Shown in pieces: positions 43,146 through 54,720 of a stretch of DNA of 64,000 bases (its first letter is position 1; each line of letters begins with the position of its first letter). A model generated the notes under the pieces. That model searched no databases and had not been told where the DNA came from. It saw only the letters and a program-made list of their open reading frames with translations. The DNA is from Roseiflexus sp. RS-1 (lineage in GTDB: Bacteria; Chloroflexota; Chloroflexia; Chloroflexales; Roseiflexaceae): NCBI RefSeq assembly GCF_000016665.1, contig NC_009523.1, positions 4,587,501-4,651,500 of the forward strand. The letters run 5' to 3'. A program made the position numbers and the translations under genes.

Positions 43146-43290
43146 GGACACGGTATACCGTTCTGCGCCAGGTTCACGAGATCGCCGCGGAGTGTTGGGT
43201 AGCCGTGTCCTTCAACGCGACCAAGCCGAACAGTTATCTGGGCCCTCAAACCCGCATATGCTAGCAAGGCTGGCGCCGTTTTCCTCAGGA
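43146..43290 (+). ncRNA. Predicted IS110 bridge RNA
   Basis: The left non-coding end contains four segments in the order expected for a bridge RNA. TCTGCGCC (43162-43169) equals the left target flank (43123-43130). CGCCGCGGAG (43183-43192) can pair with the right target CTCTGCGGTG using two G-T wobbles. ACAGTTA (43230-43236) equals the right element end ACAGTTACT. TATGCTAG (43257-43264) can pair with CTAGTATA at the left element end with one wobble. RNA boundaries are guesses. The existence of bridge RNAs in IS110 elements is established knowledge; this assignment is by eye. Confidence 0.7.
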
Positions 43291-43300
43291 GGTTCTGTGT

Positions 43301-44263
43301 ATGGCTTCCCGTGAGTCGCTCTTTATCGGCATTGATGTCTCCAAACAGACGCTGGATGTGGCGTTTGGCGCCGACCCGCACGCGCCACGCGAGACGATAC
43401 CGTCTACCGACGAAGGTGTCCAGCTCCTGGTCACGCGACTCCAGCGCCTGCAGCCGACCCTGATTGTGCTGGAGGCGACCGGCGGGCTGGAGCGCATGGT
43501 GTTCGCCCAACTGCTCCAGGCTGGCTTGCCGACGGCGCGGGTGCAGCCACGCCGCGTGCGCGCCCTGGCGCACGCGGAAGGACGCCAGGCGAAGACCGAC
43601 CGCCTGGATGCCCGGTTGCTCGCCCGCTTTGCCGAACGGGTGCGCCCGCCGCACCACCAAGCGACGGACGAGCAGCGCGCATCCTTGCGCGACCTGCTGG
43701 TCCGGCGGGAGCAGGTGATTCAGATGCGGACGGCTGAGATCAATCGGTTGACGGCTGCCGCGCCGAACCTCCGCCCGGGCATCCAGCAGCATATTGATTG
43801 GCTGGATCAGGAGATCCGTGCGCTTGAGCAGGAACGCGACAACGAGGCGGAGCGCACCGACGAGGTGCGCCGGAAACGGGAGCTGCGCGAAAGCGTGCCC
43901 GGCATCGGCGCGATCACCGCACTGAACCTGCTGCTCCGCCTGCCCGAACTGGGGACCATCAATCGCACGGAAGCGGCGGCCTTTGTGGGCGTTGCGCCGT
44001 ATGCCAATCAGAGCGGCGCACAGCACAAACCCCGGCATAGCTCCGGCGGCAGGAGGGATGTGCGCAGCGTGTTGTACATGGCGACCCTGGCGGCCACGCG
44101 GCGCCGTCTGGTCAGGCGCGCCTTCGATCAGCGCCTGTGTCAAGCTGGCAAGCCGCGCAAGGTCGCCATCGTCGCTGCGATGCGCAAGCTGCTGACTATT
44201 CTCGGCGCAATATTGCGTCAGCAAAAGCCCTGGGATCCGGCTGTGCATACGAGCGCCCCTTGA
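43301..44263 (+). CDS. IS110-family transposase (DEDD recombinase)
   Basis: 320 residues, apparently intact; AGGAGG lies upstream of the ATG. The N-terminal RuvC-like domain has FIGIDVSKQTLDVAF (Asp), IVLEATGGLERMV (Glu) and AKTDRLDARLLARFA (Asp-Asp). The C-terminal Tnp_20 domain has ESVPGIGAITALNLL, AAAFVGVAPYANQSG and the serine region KPRHSSGGRRDVRSVLY. It forms the recombinase that acts with a bridge RNA. The stop codon TGA is part of the TTGACA box used in the circle-junction promoter. Confidence 0.92.
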   Translation: MASRESLFIGIDVSKQTLDVAFGADPHAPRETIPSTDEGVQLLVTRLQRLQPTLIVLEATGGLERMVFAQLLQAGLPTARVQPRRVRALAHAEGRQAKTDRLDARLLARFAERVRPPHHQATDEQRASLRDLLVRREQVIQMRTAEINRLTAAAPNLRPGIQQHIDWLDQEIRALEQERDNEAERTDEVRRKRELRESVPGIGAITALNLLLRLPELGTINRTEAAAFVGVAPYANQSGAQHKPRHSSGGRRDVRSVLYMATLAATRRRLVRRAFDQRLCQAGKPRKVAIVAAMRKLLTILGAILRQQKPWDPAVHTSAP

Positions 44264-44377
44264 CAAGCAACACAGTTACTCTGCGGTGAAAAATAAACAC
44301 ACCGCAGCGACGCGGCGGACGCGGAGCGAAACGTCTCCGCGTCCTCTACGTCGCTGCGGTTCATGCGTGCCGTGAAG

Positions 44378-46102
44378 TCAATGATGCACGGTGTGCTCTT
44401 CCATTCGCCGCACCTGCGGATACGCCGGCGTCCACATTGTTGCGTTGATGCGCGCGGTCTGCTCTTCGGCGCTGAGCGGCGCCGCCAGCCCGGAGCGCAC
44501 GGCCTCGGCAGCGACTGCCTGCGCCACGGCGCGTGAAACGTCGCGCACCTGGGTGAGCGATGGGTAGAGTGACGCCGTCGGGTCCTGGCGCGCCGGTGAG
44601 AAGGCGCTGAGTGCGCGCGCGGCGGCGATGAACATTGCGTCGGTGACGCGCTTCGCGCCAACGGCGATGACACCCAGCCCGACGCCGGGGAAGATAAAGA
44701 CGTTGTTGCATTGCCCGATCGTGAAGGTGCGACCGCCGTAGGTCACTGGCTCGAAGGGGCTGCCGGTCGCAACCAGTGCGCGTCCCTCCGTCCACGCGAT
44801 CAGGTCAGCCGGAACAGCCTCGCTCTTTGAGGTGGGGTTGGAGAGCGGGAAGATGACCGGACGCTCGACATGCCGCGCCATCTCACGGATGGTGCGCTCG
44901 TCGAATGCGCCGGGTTGCGCCGATGTGCCGATCAGACACGTCGGACGTACATTTGAAACAACATCATACAGGGTGAATGCTTCGCTCCCTTCGCGCGTCC
45001 ACCCCTCCAGCATCTCGTAGGGTTGGGCGTAGAGCATTTTCACCGCTTCGAGACCGGTACGCCGGGTGTGAACCAGATCGCGGCTGTCGATCAGCCAGAT
45101 CGTCCGCCGCGCCTGTTCGAGCGGGATGCCCGCTTCGACCATGACGGCCACGATCTGTTCAGCAATGCCGGTCGCTGCCGAACCTGCGCCCAGCATGACA
45201 ATGCGCTGATCCGCCAGCGGCACGCCGGAGATCTCAACTGCAGCAAGCCACCCTGCCAGTGTCACCGCACCGGTGCCCTGAATGTCGTCGTTGAAACTGA
45301 GAATCCGGTCGCGGTAGCGGTCGAGCAGGTTGCGCGCGTTATCCTTGGCGAAATCTTCCCATTGCAGCAATGCGTGCGGGAAAACCTTCTCCACTGCTGT
45401 GACGAACTGCTCGATAAAGTCGTCGTACTCTCTGCCGCGCACCCGCTCATGACGCCACCCCAGGTAGAGCGGGTCGTTGAGCAGCGCGGGGTTGTTGGTG
45501 CCGACATCGAGCACGATCGGGAGTGTGGTTGCCGGATGGATTCCGGCGCAGAGTGAGTAGAGCGTCAACTTGCCGATTGGAATGCCGATGCCGCCCATTC
45601 CCTGGTCGCCGAGGCCCAGGATGCGCTCACCGTCGGTGACCACAATCACGCGCACCTGATCGGCGAAGGGCCAGGCGCGCAGCATCGTTTCGATCTGATC
45701 GCGGTGCGGATAGCTGATGAACAGACCGCGCGGGCGGTGGAACAGGTGACTGTAGCGCTGGCAGGCGACGCCGACTTCTGGCGTGTAGATGATCGGCATC
45801 ATTTCGGTGATATGCTCAAGCAGCAGGCGGTAGAAGAGCGTCTCATTCCGGTCTTGCAGATCGGTCAGGTAGAGGTACCGATCCAGGTCGTTGGTGCGCT
45901 GCTGGTAGTTGCGGTAGACACGCGCCAGTTGCTCGTCGATAGTCGAGATGTGGTACGGCAGCAGCCCCAGCAGACCAAGCCCGATGCGCTCTTCTTCGCT
46001 CCAGGCGCTGCCCTTGTTCAGCACCGGCGTGTTGAGTACATCGTGTCCGGTACGGTCGGTCTCGACGGTTCTTCCTTCATCAGCGAACCGGATGCGGATC
46101 AT
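44378..46102 (-). CDS. maeA: NAD-dependent malic enzyme
   Basis: 574 residues, full length; GGAGG precedes the ATG. Large malic-enzyme form: [18 protein letters not shown] (catalytic Tyr), [40 protein letters not shown] (catalytic Lys and the metal-binding ND), [15 protein letters not shown], and the NAD site [17 protein letters not shown]. It oxidatively decarboxylates malate to pyruvate. The NAD-type assignment follows from length and family. Confidence 0.93.
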   Translation of the reverse strand: MIRIRFADEGRTVETDRTGHDVLNTPVLNKGSAWSEEERIGLGLLGLLPYHISTIDEQLARVYRNYQQRTNDLDRYLYLTDLQDRNETLFYRLLLEHITEMMPIIYTPEVGVACQRYSHLFHRPRGLFISYPHRDQIETMLRAWPFADQVRVIVVTDGERILGLGDQGMGGIGIPIGKLTLYSLCAGIHPATTLPIVLDVGTNNPALLNDPLYLGWRHERVRGREYDDFIEQFVTAVEKVFPHALLQWEDFAKDNARNLLDRYRDRILSFNDDIQGTGAVTLAGWLAAVEISGVPLADQRIVMLGAGSAATGIAEQIVAVMVEAGIPLEQARRTIWLIDSRDLVHTRRTGLEAVKMLYAQPYEMLEGWTREGSEAFTLYDVVSNVRPTCLIGTSAQPGAFDERTIREMARHVERPVIFPLSNPTSKSEAVPADLIAWTEGRALVATGSPFEPVTYGGRTFTIGQCNNVFIFPGVGLGVIAVGAKRVTDAMFIAAARALSAFSPARQDPTASLYPSLTQVRDVSRAVAQAVAAEAVRSGLAAPLSAEEQTARINATMWTPAYPQVRRMEEHTVHH

Positions 46103-46231
46103 GGCGGCCTCCGAGTTTCAAAAAGAACGACGGCGCGCGTTGCGCCGTCGCTTCGCGATCTGCCTGGCGAAGGTATCATACGCCGCTCATCGGTCTGCGC
46201 GAGTGAAGGGATGCAAACGAAGAGAGAATAT

Positions 46232-48244
<2,013 letters not shown>

Positions 48245-48476
48245 GCCTCTGGGTCTCCTCTGGTTGATCCTGGTGACAATGCGCGTCTGGCGTGACGTCA
48301 ACGTCGCAGCGTCGGAAGCTATGAGACCGATATGCTTCCCCTCTTCCGCAGCAACAGCGCGCCAGCGCCCGGCAGGATGAACCGTGTGTCTCATCATCAG
48401 GGTATCTTTTTCATTATACTCTTTTTGCTGCATTCCCGCGCCTGTTGCCCCTCATCCCCCTGCCCCCTTCTCTCAC

Positions 48477-48642
48477 TAGCAGTTCTCAGATACGTTGACC
48501 CCTGTCCTGGTCTGCCATGTTGTGCGAGGCGCCCGTTGCCGGCAGAGCGTAGACCGAAATTCATTTCGGTCGCCGTGTGGGGCGCGCTATTCCCAGGAGT
48601 GTTCAACCTGTCTATCAGGTTCAACCTTTGTGAGAACTGCTA
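48477..48642. repeat. 166-bp MITE, copy 1
   Basis: The terminal inverted repeats TAGCAGTTCTCA and TGAGAACTGCTA are perfect over 12 bp. CAC directly precedes and follows the element, a likely 3-bp target duplication; the uninserted repeat reads CTCCCACAAGGGG at this point. Internal hairpins include GACCGAAAT-TC-ATTTCGGTC. There is no coding capacity. Confidence 0.85.
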
Positions 48643-49149
48643 CACAAGGGGAGAAGGGGGCGTTTGGGCGTCTTGATGCCTGAAACGGAAGATGGCGCGC
48701 AGGGGCTTCCCCAAAAAACCTGCCCCTGTAAGGTGGCAATACCTGGGAGCGCGCCTCCGGCGCGCCTGCGGGCGGGGAGGCCCGCACACCCGCGAGGTGG
48801 CAGTGCCTTCTCAAGGGTAGAGTTCTCAGGAGCAATGCGCGGTGTGCTGCATTCCCGCGCCTGTTGCCCCTCATCCCCCCTACCCCCTTCTCCCACAAGG
48901 GGAGAAGGGGGCGTTTGGGCGTCTTGATGCCTGAAACGGAAGATGGCGCGCAGGGGCTTCCCCAAAAAACCTGCCCCTGTAAGGTGGCAATGCCTGGGAG
49001 CGCGCGCCTCCGGCGCGTCTGCGGGCGGGGACGCCCGCGCACCCGCGAGGTGGTCGTGCCTTCTCAAGGGTAGAGTTCTCAGGAGCAATGCGCGGTGTGC
49101 TGCATTCCCGCGCCTGTTGCCCCTCATCCCCCCTGCCCCCTTCTCTCAC

Positions 49150-49315
49150 TAGCAGTTCTCAGATACGTTGACCCCTGTCCTGGTCTGCCATGTTGTGCGA
49201 GGCGCCCGTTGCCGGCAGAGCGTAGACCGAAATTCATTTCGGTCGCCGTGTGGGGCGCGCTATTCCCAGGAGTGTTCAACCTGTCTATCAGGTTCAACCT
49301 TTGTGAGAACTGCTA
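49150..49315. repeat. 166-bp MITE, copy 2
   Basis: By eye identical to copy 1 in sequence, flanks and CAC repeats. Both sit at the same place in the host repeat, so this is a duplicated copy and not an independent insertion. Confidence 0.85.
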
Positions 49316-49804
49316 CACGAGGGGAGAAGGGGGCGTTTGGGCGTCTTGATGCCTGAAACGGAAGATGGCGCGCAGGGGCTTCCCCAAAAAACCTGCCCCT
49401 GTAAGGTGGCAGTGCCTGGGAGCGCGCGCCTCCGGCGCGCCTGCGGGCGGGGACGCCCGCACACCCGCGAGGTGGTCGTGCCTTCTCAAGGGTAGAGTTC
49501 TCAGGAGCAATGCGCGGTGTGCTGCATTCCCGCCCTGTTGCCCCTCATCCCCCCTGCCCCCTTCTCCCACAAGGGGAGAAGGGGCGTTTGGGCGTCTTGA
49601 TGCCTGAAACGGAAGATGGCGCGCAGGGGCTTCCCCAAAAAACCTGCCCCTGTAAGGTGGCAGTGCCTGGGAGCGCGCGCCTCCGGCGCGCCTGCGGGCG
49701 GGGACGCTGGCGCACCCAGGGGATGGCAGTGCCTGGGAGCGCGCGCCTCCGGCGCGCATACAGGCGACTGACTCCCGCGCACCGATCAACCGATCGCCAA
49801 TCAA

Positions 49805-49813
49805 TGCTATAAT
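49805..49813 (+). promoter_or_regulatory. Extended -10 promoter element of mutS
   Basis: TGCTATAAT contains a TATAAT box (49808-49813) with the upstream TG of an extended -10, 47 bp before the chosen ATG. The -35 region is weak, as is common with extended -10 promoters. Confidence 0.55.
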
Positions 49814-49859
49814 AGAACATCGGTACGAGAAACGACGTGCAAACAGAGTGGAGCAACGT

Positions 49860-52800
49860 ATGACCCCTGCCGAGCGCCGCGCCTTCGAGCGCCAGTTGCA
49901 GCAAGAGTTCCCCGGTCTCGAGTTGCACGCCTGGTATCGCCAGTATCGCAGCCTCAAAGCTGCGCACCCCGACGCTATTCTGCTCTACCGTCTGGGCGAT
50001 TTTTACGAGACGTTCGACGATGATGCCAAACTGGTCGCCGATCTGCTCGAAGTGACGCTGACTTACAAAGAATTCGCCAGCCAGAAGGGGCGCGACCAGA
50101 AGCAGCGCTGCCCGATGGCAGGCATACCGTACCACGCGGTCGAAGGGTATGTGGCGCGGCTCGTCGGCGCCGGGTATCGCGTCGCTATCGCCGAGCAGAT
50201 CACTGAGACCCCTTCCAGTCGCACCGATACGCGCCCACGTTCGATCTTCGCCGCTGGCATTGAGCAAACGTCGCTCACCGGCAGCAACCGGATGGTCGAG
50301 CGCAAGGTGGTACGGGTGATAACGCCCGGCACGATCATCGAAAGCGGCATGATCCCTGCCGAGCGCAACAACTACCTTGCCGCTCTGATCGCCGATCACG
50401 GGCGGATCGGTCTGGCATACGCCGACCTGAGCACCGGTGAGTTCGCTGCCGTCGAGTTCAGCGGCGAACGTGCGGCGCAACAGGCGCAGGGAGAACTGAC
50501 GCGCCTCAATGCCGCCGAAATCCTGGTTCCCGACCGCGCCGACCTGCGCCTGCCCGGTCTTGAGCCGTCCAGCGCTCGCCTCGAGCAGGACCTGGAGTTC
50601 CTCACCCGCGAAGAGCGCGAACTGCTCCTTCCGGGTGAACGGGTGGCGCGGCGTGTTGAGCGTGAAAACAACGCGCGCTGGGCGCACGGGCGCGTGACCG
50701 CCTGGCCCGAACGACGCTGGGATCTGCGTAATGCGCACGATACGCTGCTCCACCAGTTCGGCGTCCGTTCGCTCGCCGGTTTCGGGCTGGAAGACCGTCC
50801 GCTGGCGATCCGCGCCGCTGGCGCTATCGTGCAGTACGCGCGCGAAACGCAGCAGGGAGTGGTCGCAAATCTGCGCTCGATCCGCGCTTACACCCCCGGC
50901 GATGCGATGTTCCTCGATCCGCAGACTCAGCGGAACCTCGAATTGCTGGAAGGCGCCAGCGGCACGACGCGCGGCTCGTTGATCGGTGTGCTCGATCAGA
51001 CGCGCACACCAATGGGGGCGCGCCTGCTGCGCCGCTGGGTTTCGCAGCCGCTGTGCGATCTGACGCGGCTGCATGCCCGCCACGACGCAGTGGAACGCTT
51101 TGTCACCGATGCCATCCTGCGCGCATCGGTGCGCGAAACCCTGCGACGAGTCGGCGACATGGAACGGGTCGTCAACCGGATCATTCAGGGGGTTGGGGTG
51201 GCAACGCCGCGCGATATGGCGCGGTTGCGCGATGCGTTGCGTGCGCTCCCTGAACTTGTCGCCGCGCTCGGCGATTGGACGCCGCCGCCGGGCGAGATCG
51301 ATCTCACTGGTGTGCGCACCCTCCCGCCGTCCGCAGCGACCGATCCCGTGTCGCTGACGGAAAACGGCAATGAGCGCATCGAACCGAACCAGACGTCGGC
51401 GGTCAGTCTGCGCGCACAGCGCGAGGCGCGTCGGCGGGTATCGGCGCGCTACGCCGATGAAGACCTGTTTGGGGAGGAAGAGCAAAACGCACCGCCCGTC
51501 GGGTCGTCGAACCATGCCGTCGGAACACAACCATCGGCAGATGATGAAGCCTCTCCCGTCACAGCGTTCGTGGACGACCAGGCGACCGAAACGCTGGCGC
51601 TTGATCCGTGCGCCGATATGCTGGCATTCCTGGAGACCGCCATCGATGACGAGCCGCCTGCGCTGCTTGGCGCGTCCAACTATCTGCGCGCAGGGGAGAA
51701 CGGCGAGCCGCCGCGTCGCGTTATCCGCCCCGGTTTTGAACCGGAGATCGATCAGGTGGTGGCGGCAAGCCGTGACGCACAGCGCTGGATCAGCGAACTT
51801 GAACCGAAAGAGCGGGAGCGCACCGGCATCAAGTCGCTGCGCGTCGATTATAACCGCGTCTTTGGCTATTACATCGAAGTGCCCAAAACCTACGCCGATC
51901 AGGTGCCGAAACACTACATCCGCAAACAGACGCTGACAACCGGCGAACGCTATTTCACCGATGAACTCAAGCGCTATGAGGAGATCGTTGAGCAGGCGCA
52001 GCAGCGTTTGATCGATCTCGAACGACGCGCTTTTGCGCGAATCTGCGATGTGGTGACCGGCGCCGGAGCGCGGTTGTTGCGCACGGCGCGCATGATCGCA
52101 ACCATCGATGTGTTTGCAGCGCTGGCGGAAGCGGCAGTACGCGGGCGTTACGTGCGCCCCGAACTGTACGACGATACCCGCCTGCGGATCGTCGGCGGGC
52201 GGCATCCGGTCGTCGAGCAGACCCTCGATGAGACGTTCGTTCCAAACGACATCGAGATGGACACGGAGACGCGCCAGATCTGCCTGATCACCGGTCCCAA
52301 TATGAGCGGCAAGAGTACGGTGTTGCGCCAGGTGGCGCTCATCGCCCTGATGGCGCAGATTGGGTCATTCGTACCCGCCGATGCCGCCGAGATCGGGCTG
52401 GTTGATCGCATTTTCACGCGCATCGGCGCTCAGGACGATATTGCCACCGGTCGTAGCACGTTTATGGTCGAAATGACCGAGACTGCGGCATTACTGGCGC
52501 AGAGCACCCGTCGCAGCCTGATCATCCTGGACGAGGTCGGTCGCGGCACCAGCACCTACGACGGGATGGCAATTGCGCAGGCGGTCATCGAGTACATTCA
52601 CAACGAGCCGCGTCTTGGGTGTCGCACCCTCTTCGCAACCCATTACCACGAACTGACCGACCTGGAACGCACCCTGCCACGTCTCAAGAACTACCACATG
52701 GCAGCAACCGAGCAGGATGGGCGGGTAGTGTTTCTCCACGAACTGCGTCCCGGCGGCGCCGACCGCTCGTATGGCATTCACGTTGCGGAACTGGCGGGCA

Positions 52801-53117
52801 TCCCTCAATCGGTCATTCGTCGGGCGAGCGAGTTACTGGCGGAACTGGAACGCCGCGCGCCGCGCAGTGCGCCGCCGACGGTTCCTGCACGCGGTGACGA
52901 CCGCCGATCTGCGGGACGTGCGTCATCGTCCGGTGCTGGCGCGGCGCGCGGCGAGCAGGGTCGCACGCTTCCCGACGGGCAACTCTCACTCTTCGACCTG
53001 GCACCCGGACCGGTGATCGAGATGCTGCGCCGGATCGATATCAATCAGTTGACGCCGCTGGAGGCGCTCAACAAATTGCATGAACTGCAAAAACTGGCGC
53101 GCGCTGGCGGCGGGTGA
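49860..53117 (+). CDS. mutS: DNA mismatch repair protein MutS
   Basis: 1,085 residues from the ATG at 49860, with GTGGAG upstream; a GTG at 49848 would overlap the ribosome site. The mismatch-reading motif is LLYRLGDFYETFDDDA (Phe-x-Glu). The ATPase part has CLITGPNMSGKSTVLRQVAL (Walker A), LIILDEVGRGTSTYDGMAIA (Walker B/D loop) and FATHYHELTDLE. The C-terminal segment LFDLAPGPVIEMLRRIDINQ is conserved. It is about 200 residues longer than typical. Some excess is a hydrophilic insert at residues ~485-620 (SARYADEDLFGEEEQNAPPV), rich in acidic and Ser/Thr residues, inside the lever/core region. Confidence 0.95.
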   Translation: MTPAERRAFERQLQQEFPGLELHAWYRQYRSLKAAHPDAILLYRLGDFYETFDDDAKLVADLLEVTLTYKEFASQKGRDQKQRCPMAGIPYHAVEGYVARLVGAGYRVAIAEQITETPSSRTDTRPRSIFAAGIEQTSLTGSNRMVERKVVRVITPGTIIESGMIPAERNNYLAALIADHGRIGLAYADLSTGEFAAVEFSGERAAQQAQGELTRLNAAEILVPDRADLRLPGLEPSSARLEQDLEFLTREERELLLPGERVARRVERENNARWAHGRVTAWPERRWDLRNAHDTLLHQFGVRSLAGFGLEDRPLAIRAAGAIVQYARETQQGVVANLRSIRAYTPGDAMFLDPQTQRNLELLEGASGTTRGSLIGVLDQTRTPMGARLLRRWVSQPLCDLTRLHARHDAVERFVTDAILRASVRETLRRVGDMERVVNRIIQGVGVATPRDMARLRDALRALPELVAALGDWTPPPGEIDLTGVRTLPPSAATDPVSLTENGNERIEPNQTSAVSLRAQREARRRVSARYADEDLFGEEEQNAPPVGSSNHAVGTQPSADDEASPVTAFVDDQATETLALDPCADMLAFLETAIDDEPPALLGASNYLRAGENGEPPRRVIRPGFEPEIDQVVAASRDAQRWISELEPKERERTGIKSLRVDYNRVFGYYIEVPKTYADQVPKHYIRKQTLTTGERYFTDELKRYEEIVEQAQQRLIDLERRAFARICDVVTGAGARLLRTARMIATIDVFAALAEAAVRGRYVRPELYDDTRLRIVGGRHPVVEQTLDETFVPNDIEMDTETRQICLITGPNMSGKSTVLRQVALIALMAQIGSFVPADAAEIGLVDRIFTRIGAQDDIATGRSTFMVEMTETAALLAQSTRRSLIILDEVGRGTSTYDGMAIAQAVIEYIHNEPRLGCRTLFATHYHELTDLERTLPRLKNYHMAATEQDGRVVFLHELRPGGADRSYGIHVAELAGIPQSVIRRASELLAELERRAPRSAPPTVPARGDDRRSAGRASSSGAGAARGEQGRTLPDGQLSLFDLAPGPVIEMLRRIDINQLTPLEALNKLHELQKLARAGGG

Positions 53118-53123
53118 TACAGG

Positions 53124-53624
53124 TTACCAGATGAACGGGATGATCTTCTTCACCCGCTTCTGGTAGTCGGCGTACTCCGGGTAGCGCTCGACCAGCCAGC
53201 GTTCCTCACGGCGCGATTTGAGGTGGAAGAAGACCAGCAACGCAACGCTCAATACCAGTGCGATGATGCTGCCGCGCAGCAGCGACCAGCCGAATGCGCC
53301 GATAATGATCCCGCTATAGATCGGGTGACGCACGATCGCATATGCGCCATGCTGCACCAGCCTGCCATCGTCGCGCGGGCGCGGAAAGGGGGTCAGATTT
53401 GCGCCGAGATGCAACAATCCGGCGCCTGCCAGCATTGCGCCGCATCCACACAGCACTACACCGACAATCAACGCTCCCTGTCCCAGGATCGTCGCAAGCG
53501 TCGGAAGTCCCGGAAGTTCCGGCGGCGCCGCCACGAGCGCGAACAGCAGACCAAACTGAGCGGTGACCCACCACCCGCCTCGTTCGATGAATGTTTGCAT
53601 CATGATCCGCACCTTCTGTATCAT
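53124..53624 (-). CDS. Isoprenylcysteine methyltransferase-like membrane protein
   Basis: 166 residues from the ATG at 53624; the longer frame overlaps the divergent ygfZ gene and is rejected. Four to five membrane helices and the ICMT/PEMT block LVQHGAYAIVRHPIYSGIII (RHPxY), then HLKSRREERWLVERYPEYAD (the EExxL and Y-x-Y motif region). This family methylates lipid or small-molecule carboxyls or amines with SAM; the substrate is unknown. It is convergent with mutS with a 6-bp gap. Confidence 0.75.
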   Translation of the reverse strand: MIQKVRIMMQTFIERGGWWVTAQFGLLFALVAAPPELPGLPTLATILGQGALIVGVVLCGCGAMLAGAGLLHLGANLTPFPRPRDDGRLVQHGAYAIVRHPIYSGIIIGAFGWSLLRGSIIALVLSVALLVFFHLKSRREERWLVERYPEYADYQKRVKKIIPFIW

Positions 53625-53732
53625 GTCAGGCGTTGTCAGAACAAAACACCCGTGATGGTCGCCGGTCTTCGTCCTTGATTGAACACGTTGCTGCACCGGC
53701 AGCGCCGGGTGAGTGCCGGTATGGAGCTCTGC

Positions 53733-54695
53733 ATGGATCGAGATATGTATGCCAGCGCATTGGAGCGTGCTGTTATCGCTGATGAGCGCACTGCCGGACG
53801 GATCTTTATGCGCGGACGCGACCGCGCGGCGCTGCTCCATCGCCTCTCAACCAACGACATCGAACGACTGAAGCCGGGTGAAGGGACGCTGACCGTCCTC
53901 ACAACCCCGATTGGGCGGATCATCGATCTGCTGACCGTCCACGCATTGAACGATGCGCTGCTGATCGTGACCAGTCCCGATCAGGGACCGCCGGTGTTCG
54001 GGCATTTGCGCCGCAACATCTTTTTCAATGACCAGGTGACCCTGGACGCAGCCGGGCGCACCCACGCGCAACTGGCGTTGTATGGACCGCAGGCGGCTCG
54101 CCTGATTGCAGAACTGACCGGTGCTGCCATTGACCTGCCACTCCATGGTATCACGACAACTGCCATTGCGGGGGTCAGTCTGCTGATAGCGCGCCGCAAG
54201 CCGATTGGCGGTGACAGTTTTACGCTGTATGTTCCGTCCGACGGGTATGATGCCGTCCAGGCTGCGCTCCTTGCCGCTGGTGCAACGCCGATCGACGGCG
54301 ACACGCTCGATGTGCTGCGGATCGAACGGGGATACGGCGCATTCGGGCGCGAGTTGAGTCAGGAGTATATTCCGCTGGAAACCGGCTTGCTGGATGCAGT
54401 CAGTTTCAGCAAAGGATGTTACGTCGGTCAGGAAATCATCGCGCGGATGGAGAGTCGCGGTCGCCTGGCGAAGCGCCTGTGTGGTCTCCAATTGAGTCAA
54501 CCGGTTGCCTCGCCCGCGAAACTGGTCTGTGACGGCAGAGATGCCGGTGATCTCACCAGTGCTGCGGTATCGCCACGGTTCGGTCCCATCGCGCTGGCAT
54601 ATGTGCGTACAGTGTATGCTGAACCGGGAACAGTTGTTGGAGTGGAAGGGACCGGAGTAACAGGCAGAGTAGTCGAACTGCCGTTTGCGGCGTAA
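53733..54695 (+). CDS. ygfZ: YgfZ/GcvT-family folate-binding protein
   Basis: 320 residues from the ATG at 53733, with GGAG 7 bases upstream. The YgfZ hallmark SFSKGCYVGQEIIARMESRG contains the K-G-C-Y-x-G-Q-E motif. LLHRLSTNDIERLKPGEGTL and IPLETGLLDAV match the folate-binding core shared with the glycine-cleavage T protein. YgfZ (IBA57) supports assembly or repair of iron-sulfur enzymes with tetrahydrofolate. No other glycine-cleavage genes are near, which supports YgfZ over GcvT. Confidence 0.85.
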   Translation: MDRDMYASALERAVIADERTAGRIFMRGRDRAALLHRLSTNDIERLKPGEGTLTVLTTPIGRIIDLLTVHALNDALLIVTSPDQGPPVFGHLRRNIFFNDQVTLDAAGRTHAQLALYGPQAARLIAELTGAAIDLPLHGITTTAIAGVSLLIARRKPIGGDSFTLYVPSDGYDAVQAALLAAGATPIDGDTLDVLRIERGYGAFGRELSQEYIPLETGLLDAVSFSKGCYVGQEIIARMESRGRLAKRLCGLQLSQPVASPAKLVCDGRDAGDLTSAAVSPRFGPIALAYVRTVYAEPGTVVGVEGTGVTGRVVELPFAA

Positions 54696-54720
54696 AGGCA
54701 GAGACATCCATCCAGCAGTC

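Larger units (their letters stand above)
43130..44280 (+). mobile_element. IS110-family insertion sequence
   Basis: It is bounded by a CT dinucleotide on each side (43130-43131 and 44279-44280), the usual core of IS110 recombination. There are no terminal inverted repeats and no larger target duplication. Removing it restores a normal unit of the surrounding repeat (GCGC-CTCTGCGGTG against GCGC-CCCGGCGGTG elsewhere). A 169-bp non-coding left end precedes the transposase gene, and only about 15 bp follow it. Confidence 0.88.
48430..49770. repeat. Long field of composite dispersed repeats
   Basis: About four copies of a ~245-250 bp unit start near 48647, 48897, 49317 and 49570. They contain GGGGCTTCCCCAAAAAACCT, GCGCGCCTCCGGCGCGCCTG, AGAGTTCTCAGGAGCAATGC and the TGATGCCTGAAACGGAAGAT marker. 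The segments 48432-48700 and 49105-49373, including the 166-bp element, are near-identical and offset by 673 bp, so part of the field arose by segmental duplication. No gene is supported between uvrB and mutS. Confidence 0.9.

Noticed and set aside
49545-52205. 886-codon open frame on the minus strand opposite mutS
   Set aside because: Shadow of the GC-rich mutS coding sequence; its translation is Arg/His/Gln-rich and resembles no family.
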